DNA from: Bradyrhizobium diazoefficiens
GTDB lineage: Bacteria; Pseudomonadota; Alphaproteobacteria; Rhizobiales; Xanthobacteraceae
Reading direction: 5' to 3'
DNA length: 64,000 bases
NCBI RefSeq assembly: GCF_016616885.1
Contig: NZ_CP067102.1
Coordinates: 2,632,501-2,696,500 of the forward strand
Shown here: piece after piece, positions 47,894 through 57,718 of the stretch
Position numbering within the stretch: position 1 is the stretch's first letter
Layout of the letters: the number at the start of each line of letters is the position of its first letter
Translations under genes and position numbers: made by a program
Notes under the pieces: model-generated
Database searches by the model: none
What the model was told of the DNA's origin: nothing
Seen by the model: only the letters and a program-made list of their open reading frames with translations

Positions 47894-47908
47894 AGCGAGC
47901 CTGGTTTG
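47872..47908 (-). repeat. interspersed hairpin repeat, copy 2
   Basis: Matches 12061-12095 in inverse orientation with about three differences over 35 bases (shared core CGCTGCGGCCGTCC). One arm of the terminator stem is made of repeat sequence. Confidence 0.6.
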
Positions 47909-48103
47909 GGGGGAGGATGAGGTCACCAGGCGCATCTGATTTAGCAGCGCCGGAAAGGCGTGGCTTTGCAGTTATTGCCGCATTGCGCGAGATCTTGCGC
48001 TGGTTTAGCTCGGCGGCTCGGCCGAGCGTCTCTGGTGCGTCCTTCGCCGGGCACTTGCAGACGCGGGTGATGCGCAACCGAAGTCCGTGTGGTGAGCCCG
48101 TGC

Positions 48104-48991
48104 TCAGTTCCTGCGTGGCTTATCTCGCGGGTCGATCTGGACCGTCGCCGTCATGCCGGCGACCAGCCGAACTCCATCAGGTACCTGATCGATCCGGATG
48201 CGCACAGGTATGCGTTGAGCGAGGCGTACCCAGGTGAAAATCGGATTCACCGTAGCCAGCCCTTGCGGGTCGGATTGCGCATTTGCGATGTTGATGCCGC
48301 GCGCCACGCCGCCGACTTCGCCGTGCACGACCTGCCTGTAGCCCATCAGCTTGATACTGGCAGGATCGCCTTCGTGCATGAGGGCTAGTTGCGTTTCCTC
48401 GAAATATGCATCCACCCAGAAGGAATCGGCGTCGACGACCGAGATCGTGTTCCGTCCAACGCCGGCATAGTCCCCAAGTCGCGCCAAGAGGTTGGTTACC
48501 CACCCGTTCACCGGAGAATGGAGCTCGGTGCGCTCCAGATTGACCTTTGCCTGATCGCGGCTGGCGATAGCCTGCTGGTATTGCGCCTGGGCCGCAGCGG
48601 CGTTGGCCTCATAGGTCTGTCTGTCTTCGACGGTCTCCGCCAGATCGGTCATCATGCGGCGCCGCGCTGCCTGTCGCTGCGCATTCTGGGCCGTGGCCCG
48701 AGCCTGCGCGACAGCTGCTTCAGCCAACTGGAGCGTGATCCTGTAGTTCGTCGGATCAATCACCAGCAGCAAGTCGCCCTTGTGCACGAACTGATTGTCG
48801 CCCACCGTTAGCTGAACAATACGCCCCTCTACCTCCGGCGCGATGGTCACGACATAGGTGCGAACGGTACCGTCGCGTGTCCAGGGCGTCCCCATATACG
48901 ATTCCCACATTGCCCAGCCGAGCAACACGGCAAACCCGGTGGCCGCGAGCGTCAGCAACGACGGAACCAATCGAAACGATGTCTTCGTCAT
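48104..48991 (-). CDS. HlyD-type membrane fusion protein, AaeA/EmrA-like
   Basis: 295 residues. One N-terminal membrane anchor (SLLTLAATGFAVLLGWAMWE) is followed by GTPWTRDGTVRTYVVTIAPEV, the AaeA-type start of the lipoyl domain, a coiled-coil hairpin with ARATAQNAQRQAARRRM, and HSPVNGWVTNLLARLGDYAG. Such adaptors normally lie beside DUF1656 and FUSC genes, which here sit at 16.6-18.9 kb. It therefore appears as an orphan with its own terminator. A working pair with the distant FUSC protein is possible but unproven. Confidence 0.88.
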   Translation of the reverse strand: MTKTSFRLVPSLLTLAATGFAVLLGWAMWESYMGTPWTRDGTVRTYVVTIAPEVEGRIVQLTVGDNQFVHKGDLLLVIDPTNYRITLQLAEAAVAQARATAQNAQRQAARRRMMTDLAETVEDRQTYEANAAAAQAQYQQAIASRDQAKVNLERTELHSPVNGWVTNLLARLGDYAGVGRNTISVVDADSFWVDAYFEETQLALMHEGDPASIKLMGYRQVVHGEVGGVARGINIANAQSDPQGLATVNPIFTWVRLAQRIPVRIRIDQVPDGVRLVAGMTATVQIDPRDKPRRN

Positions 48992-49216
48992 TGCAGTTGC
49001 CGGATTCGCGAAGCCGACGCAGAGATCGGCCCTTTTGTTCTCCGATTTGGGTTCAGCATCGGATATCGTGAGCTCCGCATGCGATGGTGAGTACGATCAC
49101 AGCGATCGGTGCAACTAGAGACCGAGCGCTCCAGCGCGTTTACTTCGTTCCTTGGCATGACTTCCGTGAAGAGGCGATTTCGGAATTCGTGGATCACTGC
49201 CCCGAAAGCTGCGAAA

Positions 49217-50629
49217 TCAATGCAGCTTTACCGGCGGGCCGGTCCGATGCGTCAGAGCGCGGGCGACGAGAGCGAGGAGTGCCCGCGAGGTGCCACCCAG
49301 CGCGCGCTCATGCATGATGCGCAGCGAGAGATACATGACCCGGGCAAACAGGCCCGCGACGAAGATGCTGCGGCCGAAAAAGCCCATCAGGTTTCCGACC
49401 GTGCTCCATCTGCCGAGCGAAACCAGCGAGCCGAAGTCGCGGTACTTGTACGCTCGCAGCCGCTGCCCGCGCAGCCGCCGCTCGATCTGGCGCACCATGT
49501 GCGCCGCTTCTTGATGCGCGGCCTGCGCCCGCGGTGGAACCGGGGTGGATGCGCCAGGGCGCGGACAAGCAGCGCAGTCGCCGATCGCGAAAATTGCGGG
49601 ATCGCGCGTCGTTTGCAGTGTCGGCTCGACGACGAGCTGATTGATGCGATTGTTCTCGAGGCCGTCGAGCCGGCCCAATACCTCCGGTGCCTTGACCCCG
49701 GCGGCCCATACCACGAGCTCCGACGCGATGAACGATCCGTCGGCGAGCGTGACACCCACCGGCGTCACCTCCTTGACTTTTGCGCCGGTGCGAACCTTGA
49801 CACCGATCTGGTCAAGCAGGCGGCGCGTCGCCTCGGAGATCCGCTCCGGCAGGCCAGGCAGGATGCGCGACGTGGCCTCGATCAACACTACGCGGATGTC
49901 GCGCTCTGGGTCGATGTGGTCAAGGCCGTAGGCGACCACCTCGCGCGTGGTACGATGGAGCTCAGCGGCTAATTCGGTCCCGGTCGCGCCAGCCCCGACC
50001 ACCGCCACGTGAAGCTGACCCGGCCGCACCGGGCCCGGCTGTGTTTGCGCGCGCAGGCAGGCGTTGACAAGTCGCCGGTTGAACCGCTCGGCCTGTGCGG
50101 GGGTTTCAAGGGGAACGGCATGTTCTGCGACGCCTGGCGTCCCGAAATCGTTGGTCACGCTGCCAATAGCGATCACCAATGTGTCGTATCCGACCGCGCG
50201 GGGCGGCGTGATCTGGCGCCCCTCGTCGTCGAAGGTGGCGGCGAGATGCACTTCCTTGCTGGTGCGATCAAGCCCGATCATCTCGCCGAAGTGATATCTG
50301 AAGCCGTGCCAATGCGCCTGCGCGAGATAGTTCACCTCGTATTCGCCGGGATCGATGCTTCCTGCCGCCACCGCGTGCAGGAGCGGCTTCCAGAGATGGG
50401 TTCGGGCCGACTCCACCAGGGTAATGGACGCCCGTGATTTGCGGCCGAGGCGATCGCCGAGCCGGGTGACGAGCTCGAGCCCTGCTGCACCGCCGCCCAC
50501 AACGACGATGCGGTGCAGCGCCATGTCGCCAACGCGGTCGCCAAGGTGCAGCGTCGCCGACTCAGAGCGCGGATTTGCACGAGTGAAGTCCTGATCGGGA
50601 TCGCGTTGCAACACGTCGGCCATCCGCAT
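49217..50629 (-). CDS. ndh: type II NADH dehydrogenase
   Basis: 470 residues from the ATG at 50629 (TGATG overlap with the malic enzyme stop). Two dinucleotide folds are visible: RIVVVGGGAAGLELVTRLG for FAD and LHVAVVGAGATGTELAAELH for NADH. AIFAIGDCAACP is the usual FAD-contacting pattern. The C-terminal amphipathic/membrane part MGFFGRSIFVAGLFARVMYL anchors it at the inner membrane. It transfers electrons from NADH to quinone without pumping protons, matching a malic enzyme upstream that makes NADH. Confidence 0.93.
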   Translation of the reverse strand: MRMADVLQRDPDQDFTRANPRSESATLHLGDRVGDMALHRIVVVGGGAAGLELVTRLGDRLGRKSRASITLVESARTHLWKPLLHAVAAGSIDPGEYEVNYLAQAHWHGFRYHFGEMIGLDRTSKEVHLAATFDDEGRQITPPRAVGYDTLVIAIGSVTNDFGTPGVAEHAVPLETPAQAERFNRRLVNACLRAQTQPGPVRPGQLHVAVVGAGATGTELAAELHRTTREVVAYGLDHIDPERDIRVVLIEATSRILPGLPERISEATRRLLDQIGVKVRTGAKVKEVTPVGVTLADGSFIASELVVWAAGVKAPEVLGRLDGLENNRINQLVVEPTLQTTRDPAIFAIGDCAACPRPGASTPVPPRAQAAHQEAAHMVRQIERRLRGQRLRAYKYRDFGSLVSLGRWSTVGNLMGFFGRSIFVAGLFARVMYLSLRIMHERALGGTSRALLALVARALTHRTGPPVKLH

Positions 50630-52284
50630 CACCCCAGATAGCCGGGACGGTAGACGCGGCTGCGGATCAGCGTGCTGATATCGTCCGGTCGCTTCACGCC
50701 AGCCAGCCCCTGGTCGAAAATGCAGGCCGCGATCCGCTCCGCGACATGGAGCGATGCTTCGAGGATACGGCTCTGCGGCGGATAAATCAGTCCGACCGAG
50801 AGGTTCTCTTCGGTGACCTGCTCGGCGACGGCTTGCGCAGCGACCAGGAACATCTCGTCGGTCACCCGAGTCGCCTCCGTGGCAAACACCGCCATGCCCA
50901 GCGCCGGGAAGATGTAGACGTTGTTGCCTTGGCCCGGTACGAAGCGCCGGCCGGCGATCTCCACCGGCGGGAACGGGCTGCCGCTGGCAAAAATGGCCCG
51001 CCCGTTCGACCAGCGATAAGCTTCCTCGGCCGTGCACTCGGAGCGCGAGGTCGGGTTCGAATAGGGGAAGATGATCGGCCGCTCGTTGACGCGCGCCATC
51101 GCGCTGATCACCGCCTGATTGAACAGTTTCGGAACGGCGCTGACCCCGATGATGCCGGTCGGTCGCACTGACTCAACAGCCTCGGCGAAAGTGGAGACGG
51201 GCGCCCGGTCCTGGGCGAACGGCTTCTGAAATTCGGCCAGATCGGTGCGCGAGGTCACCAGCAGCCCGTGGACGTCGAACAGCGCGTTGCGCCGCCGCGC
51301 CTCGGCGGGATCCATGCCCTCGCGCGTCATCGCGAGGCTGATCAGCTCGGCGATGCCGGTTGCAGCCGATCCCGCACCGAGAAACAGGAATCGCTGCTCG
51401 GCAAGCTTCTTCCCGGTGAGGCGGGAAGCGGCGAGGATGCCGGCCAACGCCACCCCGGCAGTGCCCTGGATGTCGTCATTGAAGGTGCAGATCTTGTCCC
51501 GATAGCGCGCGAGAATCGGGACGGAATTGATGTTGGCGAAATCCTCCCACTGGATACAGCATTTCGGGTAGAGCTGCTGCACGACAGTTACGAACTCGTC
51601 GACAAAGGCCATATAGGCGTCGCCGCGCTCGCGGTGCTGCCGCAGCCCGAGATAGAGCGGGTCATCGAGCAGGGTCTCGTTGTTCGTGCCGACATCGAGA
51701 ACGATCGGCAGGCAGCCCTGCGGCGGAACGCCGGCGCAAGCGGTATAGAGCGCGAGCTTGCCGATTGGAATGCCCATCCCGCCGGCGCCGAGATCGCCCA
51801 GACCGAGGATGCGCTCACCGTCAGTGACGACGATGAAGCGCACGTCCTTTTCCGGCCAGTTGGAAAGAAATTCCTTGACCCGACCGCGCGCGCTGATCGG
51901 CAGATACATGCCGCGCGGCTGGCGGAAGATGTGCCCGAACTTCTGGCAGGCTTCGCCGACCGTCGGCGTGTAGACCAGCGGCATATAGGTGGCCGGGTCG
52001 GACATCAGGGTCGCGTAGTAGAGCGTCTCGTTGCGCGCCTGCAGATCCGAAAGCACAAGGTATTTCAGGAGATCATTGTCGAGCGCGGCGATCTCGGCGT
52101 GCCGGCGTGATACCTGCAACTCAATATTGGTGACGGCGGGGGGCAGCAGACCTTCGAGACCCCAGGCGCGGCGCTCGGCCTCGGTGAAGGCGGTGCCCTT
52201 GTTGAGGCGCGGATCGTGCAGCAACTGGTAGCTGGTGGGGTGGCCGAGTGCCGGTTCGATTTTTTTGCTGACGGGTGTGGTCAT
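50629..52284 (-). CDS. NAD-dependent malic enzyme (copy 2)
   Basis: 551 residues, same family as the enzyme at 22.9 kb. It has RLNKGTAFTEAERRAWGLEG, VTDGERILGLGDLGAGGMG, the metal/catalytic region CTFNDDIQGTAGVALAG and LFLGAGSAATGIAEL. It makes pyruvate, CO2 and NADH from malate. It lies 91 bp after cydB and overlaps ndh, so its NADH and pyruvate outputs match Ndh and PoxB in the same cluster. GGAG lies about ten bases upstream. Confidence 0.93.
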   Translation of the reverse strand: MTTPVSKKIEPALGHPTSYQLLHDPRLNKGTAFTEAERRAWGLEGLLPPAVTNIELQVSRRHAEIAALDNDLLKYLVLSDLQARNETLYYATLMSDPATYMPLVYTPTVGEACQKFGHIFRQPRGMYLPISARGRVKEFLSNWPEKDVRFIVVTDGERILGLGDLGAGGMGIPIGKLALYTACAGVPPQGCLPIVLDVGTNNETLLDDPLYLGLRQHRERGDAYMAFVDEFVTVVQQLYPKCCIQWEDFANINSVPILARYRDKICTFNDDIQGTAGVALAGILAASRLTGKKLAEQRFLFLGAGSAATGIAELISLAMTREGMDPAEARRRNALFDVHGLLVTSRTDLAEFQKPFAQDRAPVSTFAEAVESVRPTGIIGVSAVPKLFNQAVISAMARVNERPIIFPYSNPTSRSECTAEEAYRWSNGRAIFASGSPFPPVEIAGRRFVPGQGNNVYIFPALGMAVFATEATRVTDEMFLVAAQAVAEQVTEENLSVGLIYPPQSRILEASLHVAERIAACIFDQGLAGVKRPDDISTLIRSRVYRPGYLG

Positions 52285-52375
52285 CTTGTGATCGCTCCGT
52301 TTTGTGTGGTCTCGAAATGGCCGCGCCTGAGGGCGGCAAATTGGTGGAAGGGCGAAGCTTGCGAGGCCCGCCCGC

Positions 52376-53362
52376 CTAGTAATGGTCTGTTGACGCTGCG
52401 ACTTTCCCTCTGAACACGGTCAGGCTGATCACGGTGTAGAGCAGCATGAGAGGGAATACGAAGAGCCCCTCTCCCCAGAACATGAAAGCAAGGCTCGAAT
52501 GAGGGGCGGCCGCCTGTTCGATCGTGATCGAGAACGGAATCATGTAGGGCCAGAACGAGATCGCCAGCGTGCCGAACGCGGCCACAAAGATGAGAGCGAC
52601 CATGGGGAAGGGGAGCGCGTCCTGATGGCGGTGAACGCTGGCGGCCAGCGTGATCGCGGCCAACATGCCAATGACCGGGAAGACGAACAAGGATGGCCGG
52701 TCAAGCCAACGCGTCATCACTGCAAAATCTCCGGCTAACGCGTAGGCGAACACGACGATCAAGATGACAAGCAACGCGGCTGCCAGATAGGGAATGAGGC
52801 GATAGGCCTGGTCGCGGACCTCGTCCTCGCATTTTCGCACAAGCCAGCAGGCACCGAGCAGCGCGTAGCCGACACACAGACCGATGCCGCATGCAATCGC
52901 AAAGGGACTGAACCAGCCGAATTCACCGCCGACATACCGGTCGCCGGAGACCGGCAGGCCCTGCACGAGAGCGCCTACCATCAAGCCCTGCATGAATGTT
53001 GCGACAAGCGAGCCTCCCACAAAGCTTGCGTTCCAGATCCACCGCATCCGCGCGGCCTTGCTGCGAAACTCGAACGCCACACCGCGCAGGATCAGACCCG
53101 CCAGCATCAGCACAACCGGGAGATAGAACGCCGACATCAGCACAGAATAGACAACCGGAAACGCCCCCCAGAGGATCACGCCCGAGACGACGAGCCAGGT
53201 CTCGTTGCCGTCCCAGACCGGCGCCACGGCGCCTATCATGGCGTGCCTTCGCTGCTCGTCGGAAGCCAACCCGAACAGCATGCCGACGCCCAGATCGAAC
53301 CCGTCCAGCAAGACATAAAGTAGAATGCTAACGGCAAGGATCGTCACCCAGAACATGACCAT
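52376..53362 (-). CDS. cydB: cytochrome bd-type (cyanide-insensitive) oxidase subunit II
   Basis: 328 residues, eight to nine membrane segments. LLYVLLDGFDLGVGMLFGL and APVWDGNETWLVVSGVILWG are the subunit II signatures. The length is close to the short CioB form. It starts two bases before the end region of cydA and is transcribed with it. It supports the haem-bearing subunit I in quinol oxidation at low oxygen or under cyanide or nitric oxide stress. Confidence 0.94.
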   Translation of the reverse strand: MVMFWVTILAVSILLYVLLDGFDLGVGMLFGLASDEQRRHAMIGAVAPVWDGNETWLVVSGVILWGAFPVVYSVLMSAFYLPVVLMLAGLILRGVAFEFRSKAARMRWIWNASFVGGSLVATFMQGLMVGALVQGLPVSGDRYVGGEFGWFSPFAIACGIGLCVGYALLGACWLVRKCEDEVRDQAYRLIPYLAAALLVILIVVFAYALAGDFAVMTRWLDRPSLFVFPVIGMLAAITLAASVHRHQDALPFPMVALIFVAAFGTLAISFWPYMIPFSITIEQAAAPHSSLAFMFWGEGLFVFPLMLLYTVISLTVFRGKVAASTDHY

Positions 53363-53364
53363 GG

Positions 53365-54780
53365 CTATTCTCCGGCCGGAAGGCGAACGAGGGCTGCTGC
53401 CGCATCTGGCCGGTCGACGGCTGACAGGGGCCGATTAGGAAGAACGGCTGTTGGCGGCAGGAGGCGACCGACCGGTCCTGCACGCAGCAGCCGGTAGATG
53501 TAGAAGATGCCGAACGCAAAGATGAAAGTGTAGATCGCACAAAAAACGATGAGCGAAATCATTGCCGTGCCCCTCGTGAGGAAGGGCGTCATTGCATCCG
53601 CGGTTCTCAGCACGCCGTAGACCACCCAGGGCTGACGTCCTACCTCCGCCGTGAACCAGCCGGTCAAGGTGGCGACGAAGGGCAGAGGAAAGCTGAGAAA
53701 CGTTGCCCAGAGCACCGTCCGGTTCCGCGCCAGATGCCCTTTGCGGCTCAAATATGTTCCGACCCAGGCCAGAGCCAACATAAGGACGCCGCAGCCGACC
53801 ATGATTCGGAAGCTGAAGAAGGGAATGAGTATCGGGGGCCAATCGCTCTCGGGAATGCTATCGAGCCCGACTTCCGCGGCGTCGAGGCTGTCAGAGTCGA
53901 TCAAGCTGCCCCAAGGCGGGGGCAAAGTGATCGCGAAAAGGTTGCGCCGATTGGCGACGTCCGGCCACGCGAGCAGCACTTCGGATGCCGGCTGTTCATT
54001 GTGCCATCGCGCCTCGATGGCGGCCATCTTCGCGGGCTGGTAGCGGACAACGTATTCACCGTTGAGGTGACCGAAAATGATCTGGACGGGAACGAGCACG
54101 GCCGCGAGATACAAGCCCATACGCAGCATAATTTTTGCTTCGGCGATAAACATTCCCCGCAGCAAATACCAGGCGCCCGTCGCAGCCACGCAGAATGCGC
54201 CGGTCAGGTAAGCTGCCAGAAGCATGTGCGGAAAGCGCGACCAGACCACCGAATTGAAGATGATCTTGGCCCAATCGTTTGGCGCGAACATTCCGTTCTC
54301 GACGACATACCCGACCGGAACTTGCATCCAACTGTTGTTGATCATGATCCAGAACGCCGACAGCGTGGTGCCGAGGGCGACCATTGCGGTCGAAAACAGG
54401 TAGAACCACGGAGGGACTTTCGGTCGGCCGAACAGAAGTACGCCGAGGAAACCCGCCTCTAGCGCAAAAGCAGTGAATGTTTCATACGAGAGAAGCACCC
54501 CCTGGATCGGTCCCGTCATCCGTGAAAAGTCGCTCCAGTTCGTGCCTATCTCGAAGGCCATGACGACCCCCGAGACCACGCCGAGTCCGAAAGCCACCGC
54601 GAAGATCTTGAGCCAGAAGTCGAACAGCACCCGGTACGCCGGGCGCCCCGTCGCGAGATGGAGGGTCTCCAGGACAGTGAGCCACGCTGCCAGGCCGATC
54701 GTGAAGGACGGAAAGATGATGTGAAACGAAACGGTAAACGCGAACTGCAGTCGTGACAGAAGTAGCGCCGTGATCTCCAT
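53365..54780 (-). CDS. cydA: cytochrome bd-type (cyanide-insensitive) oxidase subunit I
   Basis: 471 residues with nine membrane segments. Haem-ligand regions are visible: LQFAFTVSFHIIFPSFTIG (His for b595), SRFPHMLLAAYLTGAF (b558 His), and GYVVENGMFAPNDW with GWFTAEVGRQPWVVYGVLRT for quinol binding. The Q-loop lacks the long E. coli-type insert, which fits the CIO subclass. The gene follows poxB after 13 bases. This oxidase has high resistance to cyanide and does not need copper. Confidence 0.94.
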   Translation of the reverse strand: MEITALLLSRLQFAFTVSFHIIFPSFTIGLAAWLTVLETLHLATGRPAYRVLFDFWLKIFAVAFGLGVVSGVVMAFEIGTNWSDFSRMTGPIQGVLLSYETFTAFALEAGFLGVLLFGRPKVPPWFYLFSTAMVALGTTLSAFWIMINNSWMQVPVGYVVENGMFAPNDWAKIIFNSVVWSRFPHMLLAAYLTGAFCVAATGAWYLLRGMFIAEAKIMLRMGLYLAAVLVPVQIIFGHLNGEYVVRYQPAKMAAIEARWHNEQPASEVLLAWPDVANRRNLFAITLPPPWGSLIDSDSLDAAEVGLDSIPESDWPPILIPFFSFRIMVGCGVLMLALAWVGTYLSRKGHLARNRTVLWATFLSFPLPFVATLTGWFTAEVGRQPWVVYGVLRTADAMTPFLTRGTAMISLIVFCAIYTFIFAFGIFYIYRLLRAGPVGRLLPPTAVLPNRPLSAVDRPDAAAALVRLPAGE

Positions 54781-54793
54781 GATGCCGCCGCCC

Positions 54794-56527
54794 TTACCGC
54801 CAGAGATTGGTCTTTGCGAGGTCGATGACCTCGTCGGCCCTGCCGCTCATGATCGCCTTCACCATGTAGAGCGAGAAGCCCTTCGCCATCTCGACGTTTA
54901 TCGACGGCGGCACCGCAAGCTCTGTCCGGCTGACGACGGCATCGATGAGAACGGGGCCATTATGCGCAAGCGCCGCGGCGATTCCCTCCTCCACCTTGGT
55001 GGGGTCCTCGATCCGAATGCCGCGAATGCCGACAGCTTCGGCCATGGCCGCAAAATTGGGGTTCTTGAGCTCGGTGCCAAAATCGAGGAAACCGGTGCCC
55101 TTCTGCTCGAGCTCGATGAAACCGAGTGCGCCGTTGTTGAACACCACCACCTTCGTCGAAAGGCGGTGCTGCACGAGTGTGAGCAAGTCGCCCATAAGCA
55201 TGGTGAAGCCCCCGTCGCCCGAGAGCGAGATCACCTGTCGGCCCGGAAAAGCGGCTTGTGCGCCAATTGCCTGCGGCATCGCATTGGCCATCGAGCCGTG
55301 CCAGAATGACCCGATCAGCCGCCGCTTGCCGTTCATCGCGAGATATCGCGCTGCCCAGACGGTCGGCAGTCCGACATCGCAGGTGAAGACCGCATCATCG
55401 GAGGCCAAATCGCTAACGGCCTTCGCGATCTGCTGCGGGTGAATCAACTTGCCGCTGCCCTTGCGAGCTAGCTCATCGAGCCCTTCGCGTGCTTTACCGT
55501 AGTGTTCGCGCGCCTGGGCAAGATGACTACCGTCTCGCTTCTCCTTGAGGAGCGGCAGAAGCGCGTCGATCGTCGCGCGCACGTCGCCAATCACGGCGAG
55601 ATCGACCGGAGTTCGTCGCCCGATGACCTCCGCTCTCAGATCGACCTGTGCGATCTTGACCTCCGAACCGCGCGGATAGAACTGCCGATACGGGAAGTCG
55701 GTCCCGAGCATCAGCAGGACGTCGCAATCCAGCATCGCGTAATAGCCCGATGAAAAGCCGAGGAGACCAGTCATGCCGACGTCGTATGGGTTATCCCACT
55801 CGACATGTTCCTTGCCTCTCAGTGCGTGAACGACAGGCGCCTTGAGGCGCTCGGCGAGCGCCACAACCTGTTCGTGAGCGCCTTGACAGCCGGAGCCGCA
55901 GAGCATCGTCACGCGCCCGTTTCCGTTGAGCAGTGCGGCCAATCGATCCAAGGCATCGTTCGCTGCCGGCACGGCCGGTCGGGCCGGCAGCAGGTTCGCG
56001 GGCTGCGGATCCGATCCCATTTCGGCTGGCTGTAGCGCAACATCGCCCGGAATGACGATCACGGAAACGCCGCGGTTTGTGACGGCCTGCCGAATGGCGA
56101 GCTCGAGCGTGCGCTGCATCTGGTTGGCACCGGAGACGACCTCGCAATAATGACTGCATTCTTTGAACAGCTGCTCCGGATGCGTCTCCTGGAAATATCC
56201 GGAGCCGATTTCACTCGACGGGATCTGCGCGGCGATGGCGAGGACCGGCACCCTGGAGCGATGACAGTCGAACAGGCCATTGATGAGATGCAGGTTACCG
56301 GGCCCGCAACTGCCCGCGCAGACGACGAGCTCGCCGGTAAGGTGAGCGTCGGCGCCAGCCGCGAAGGCTGCGACCTCCTCGTGCCGGACGTGGATCCATT
56401 CGATTTTGCCGTCGCGACGAATCGCGTCCGTCAGCCCGTTCAGGCTGTCGCCGACGATGCCATACATTCGCTTGACGCCAGCCGCGACGAGGATCTTTAC
56501 GAATTGGTCCGCCACTGTGCTGCTCAT
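54794..56527 (-). CDS. poxB: pyruvate oxidase/ThDP enzyme of PoxB type
   Basis: 577 residues. The ThDP-enzyme order is complete: the N-terminal Pyr domain with [20 protein letters not shown] (catalytic Glu) and [19 protein letters not shown], a central domain, and the PP domain with [14 protein letters not shown] and a GDG...NN metal site. A C-terminal membrane-association tail like E. coli PoxB is plausible ([17 protein letters not shown]). It converts pyruvate to acetate and passes electrons to quinone. AAGGAAA lies six bases upstream. An acetolactate synthase identity is less likely because of the neighbours. Confidence 0.9.
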   Translation of the reverse strand: MSSTVADQFVKILVAAGVKRMYGIVGDSLNGLTDAIRRDGKIEWIHVRHEEVAAFAAGADAHLTGELVVCAGSCGPGNLHLINGLFDCHRSRVPVLAIAAQIPSSEIGSGYFQETHPEQLFKECSHYCEVVSGANQMQRTLELAIRQAVTNRGVSVIVIPGDVALQPAEMGSDPQPANLLPARPAVPAANDALDRLAALLNGNGRVTMLCGSGCQGAHEQVVALAERLKAPVVHALRGKEHVEWDNPYDVGMTGLLGFSSGYYAMLDCDVLLMLGTDFPYRQFYPRGSEVKIAQVDLRAEVIGRRTPVDLAVIGDVRATIDALLPLLKEKRDGSHLAQAREHYGKAREGLDELARKGSGKLIHPQQIAKAVSDLASDDAVFTCDVGLPTVWAARYLAMNGKRRLIGSFWHGSMANAMPQAIGAQAAFPGRQVISLSGDGGFTMLMGDLLTLVQHRLSTKVVVFNNGALGFIELEQKGTGFLDFGTELKNPNFAAMAEAVGIRGIRIEDPTKVEEGIAAALAHNGPVLIDAVVSRTELAVPPSINVEMAKGFSLYMVKAIMSGRADEVIDLAKTNLWR

Positions 56528-56581
56528 GCCGTTTCCTTTCTAAGAAGCTAATGCCTTTACCGCCACGCCTGGTCCTTGGGC

Positions 56582-57658
56582 CTAGTGCGCTGCAGAACTC
56601 CGTGCCGGCGGCGCCATGAACTCCGGGCCGATCGAATCGGTAATCGTGTCGTGCAGGATGCGATCGATATCCGCTCTGGCCGTCTCATCCAGATGCCAGC
56701 CGCTCACCTCGTCGACCGGGAGAAGTTGCGCCGGATTGCGCGCACCCCAGAGCGCCGTCGTGATGCCCTGGTCGAGCATCCACCGGATGGCCAGGTGGAT
56801 CACTCGCTTGCCGAAGCGTCGCTGCGCGAGTAAATCGAGCTGCTCGACGGCCGCAAGATATTGCGCAAAGCGCGGCTGCTGGAATTTCGGATCGGTTCGT
56901 CGGAGGTCATCCCCTTCGAATTTGCTCTCCGGCCGCATTCGGCCGGAGAGGAGACCACGGCACAGCGCGCCATACCCGAAGGTCGCAATGTTGTTCTCGC
57001 GGCAATACGGCAGGATATCGGTCTCGATGCCGCGCTCAAACAAATTGAAGGGCGGCTGCAGCACGTGAAGTGGCGCAATTCGCCGGAACTGCTCCATCTG
57101 CAGGACCGAGAAGTTGCTGACGCCGATTGCGCGGATTGTTCCCTGTTCGCACAGGTCGCGCATCGCCTCGGCAGTCTCCTCGATCGTGATCAACGGATCC
57201 GGCCAGTGGATCTGATAGATATCGATGTAGTCGGTCTGAAGCCGACGAAGAGAATCTTTCGATTCCCGCAGGATCCGCGCGCGGCTGGCATTGCGGAATA
57301 CGCGCCCATCCTTCCATTCCAATCCGACCTTTGTGGCGATCTGCACACGGGAGCGCAGACCACCGTCTGCGAGTGCCTTGCCGACAATTTCTTCGGAACG
57401 GCCGAACCCGTAGGCCGGCGCGGTGTCGATGACGTTGATGCCGTGCTCGACCGCCCCTTGAATCGTTTTGATCGATTCCGCTTCATCCGTGCCGCCCCAC
57501 ATCCAGCCCCCGATGGCCCACGTCCCTAGCGCGACGCGTGAGACCTGGAGCGGCGTTCCCTGAATTTCGACGCGCTCCATGCCGATTCGGACAGGCGTGC
57601 TCGCCGGAGCCTTGTAGTCGAGTGCCTTGTTTTCGAGGGTCTTGGCTTCATCAGCCAT
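56582..57658 (-). CDS. aldo/keto reductase
   Basis: 358 residues, a TIM-barrel aldo/keto reductase. Catalytic tetrad elements are visible: Asp in [17 protein letters not shown] (Asp and Tyr), Lys in [11 protein letters not shown], and His in [11 protein letters not shown]. The C-terminal NADPH site appears as [19 protein letters not shown] lies seven bases before the ATG. It lies 54 bp before poxB on the same strand and may open that operon. The substrate is unknown; a detoxifying aldehyde reductase is a fair guess. Confidence 0.92.
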   Translation of the reverse strand: MADEAKTLENKALDYKAPASTPVRIGMERVEIQGTPLQVSRVALGTWAIGGWMWGGTDEAESIKTIQGAVEHGINVIDTAPAYGFGRSEEIVGKALADGGLRSRVQIATKVGLEWKDGRVFRNASRARILRESKDSLRRLQTDYIDIYQIHWPDPLITIEETAEAMRDLCEQGTIRAIGVSNFSVLQMEQFRRIAPLHVLQPPFNLFERGIETDILPYCRENNIATFGYGALCRGLLSGRMRPESKFEGDDLRRTDPKFQQPRFAQYLAAVEQLDLLAQRRFGKRVIHLAIRWMLDQGITTALWGARNPAQLLPVDEVSGWHLDETARADIDRILHDTITDSIGPEFMAPPARSSAAH

Positions 57659-57718
57659 AAGCTTGCTCCTTACTCGATGCCTTTCCAGTCCCCTTGGCCG
57701 AAGCGGCCGTTCCGCCTG

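Noticed and set aside
47790..48077. Upstream extension of the FMN reductase-like protein
   Set aside because: It runs through an intrinsic terminator and a dispersed repeat; the family start fits the ATG at 47789.
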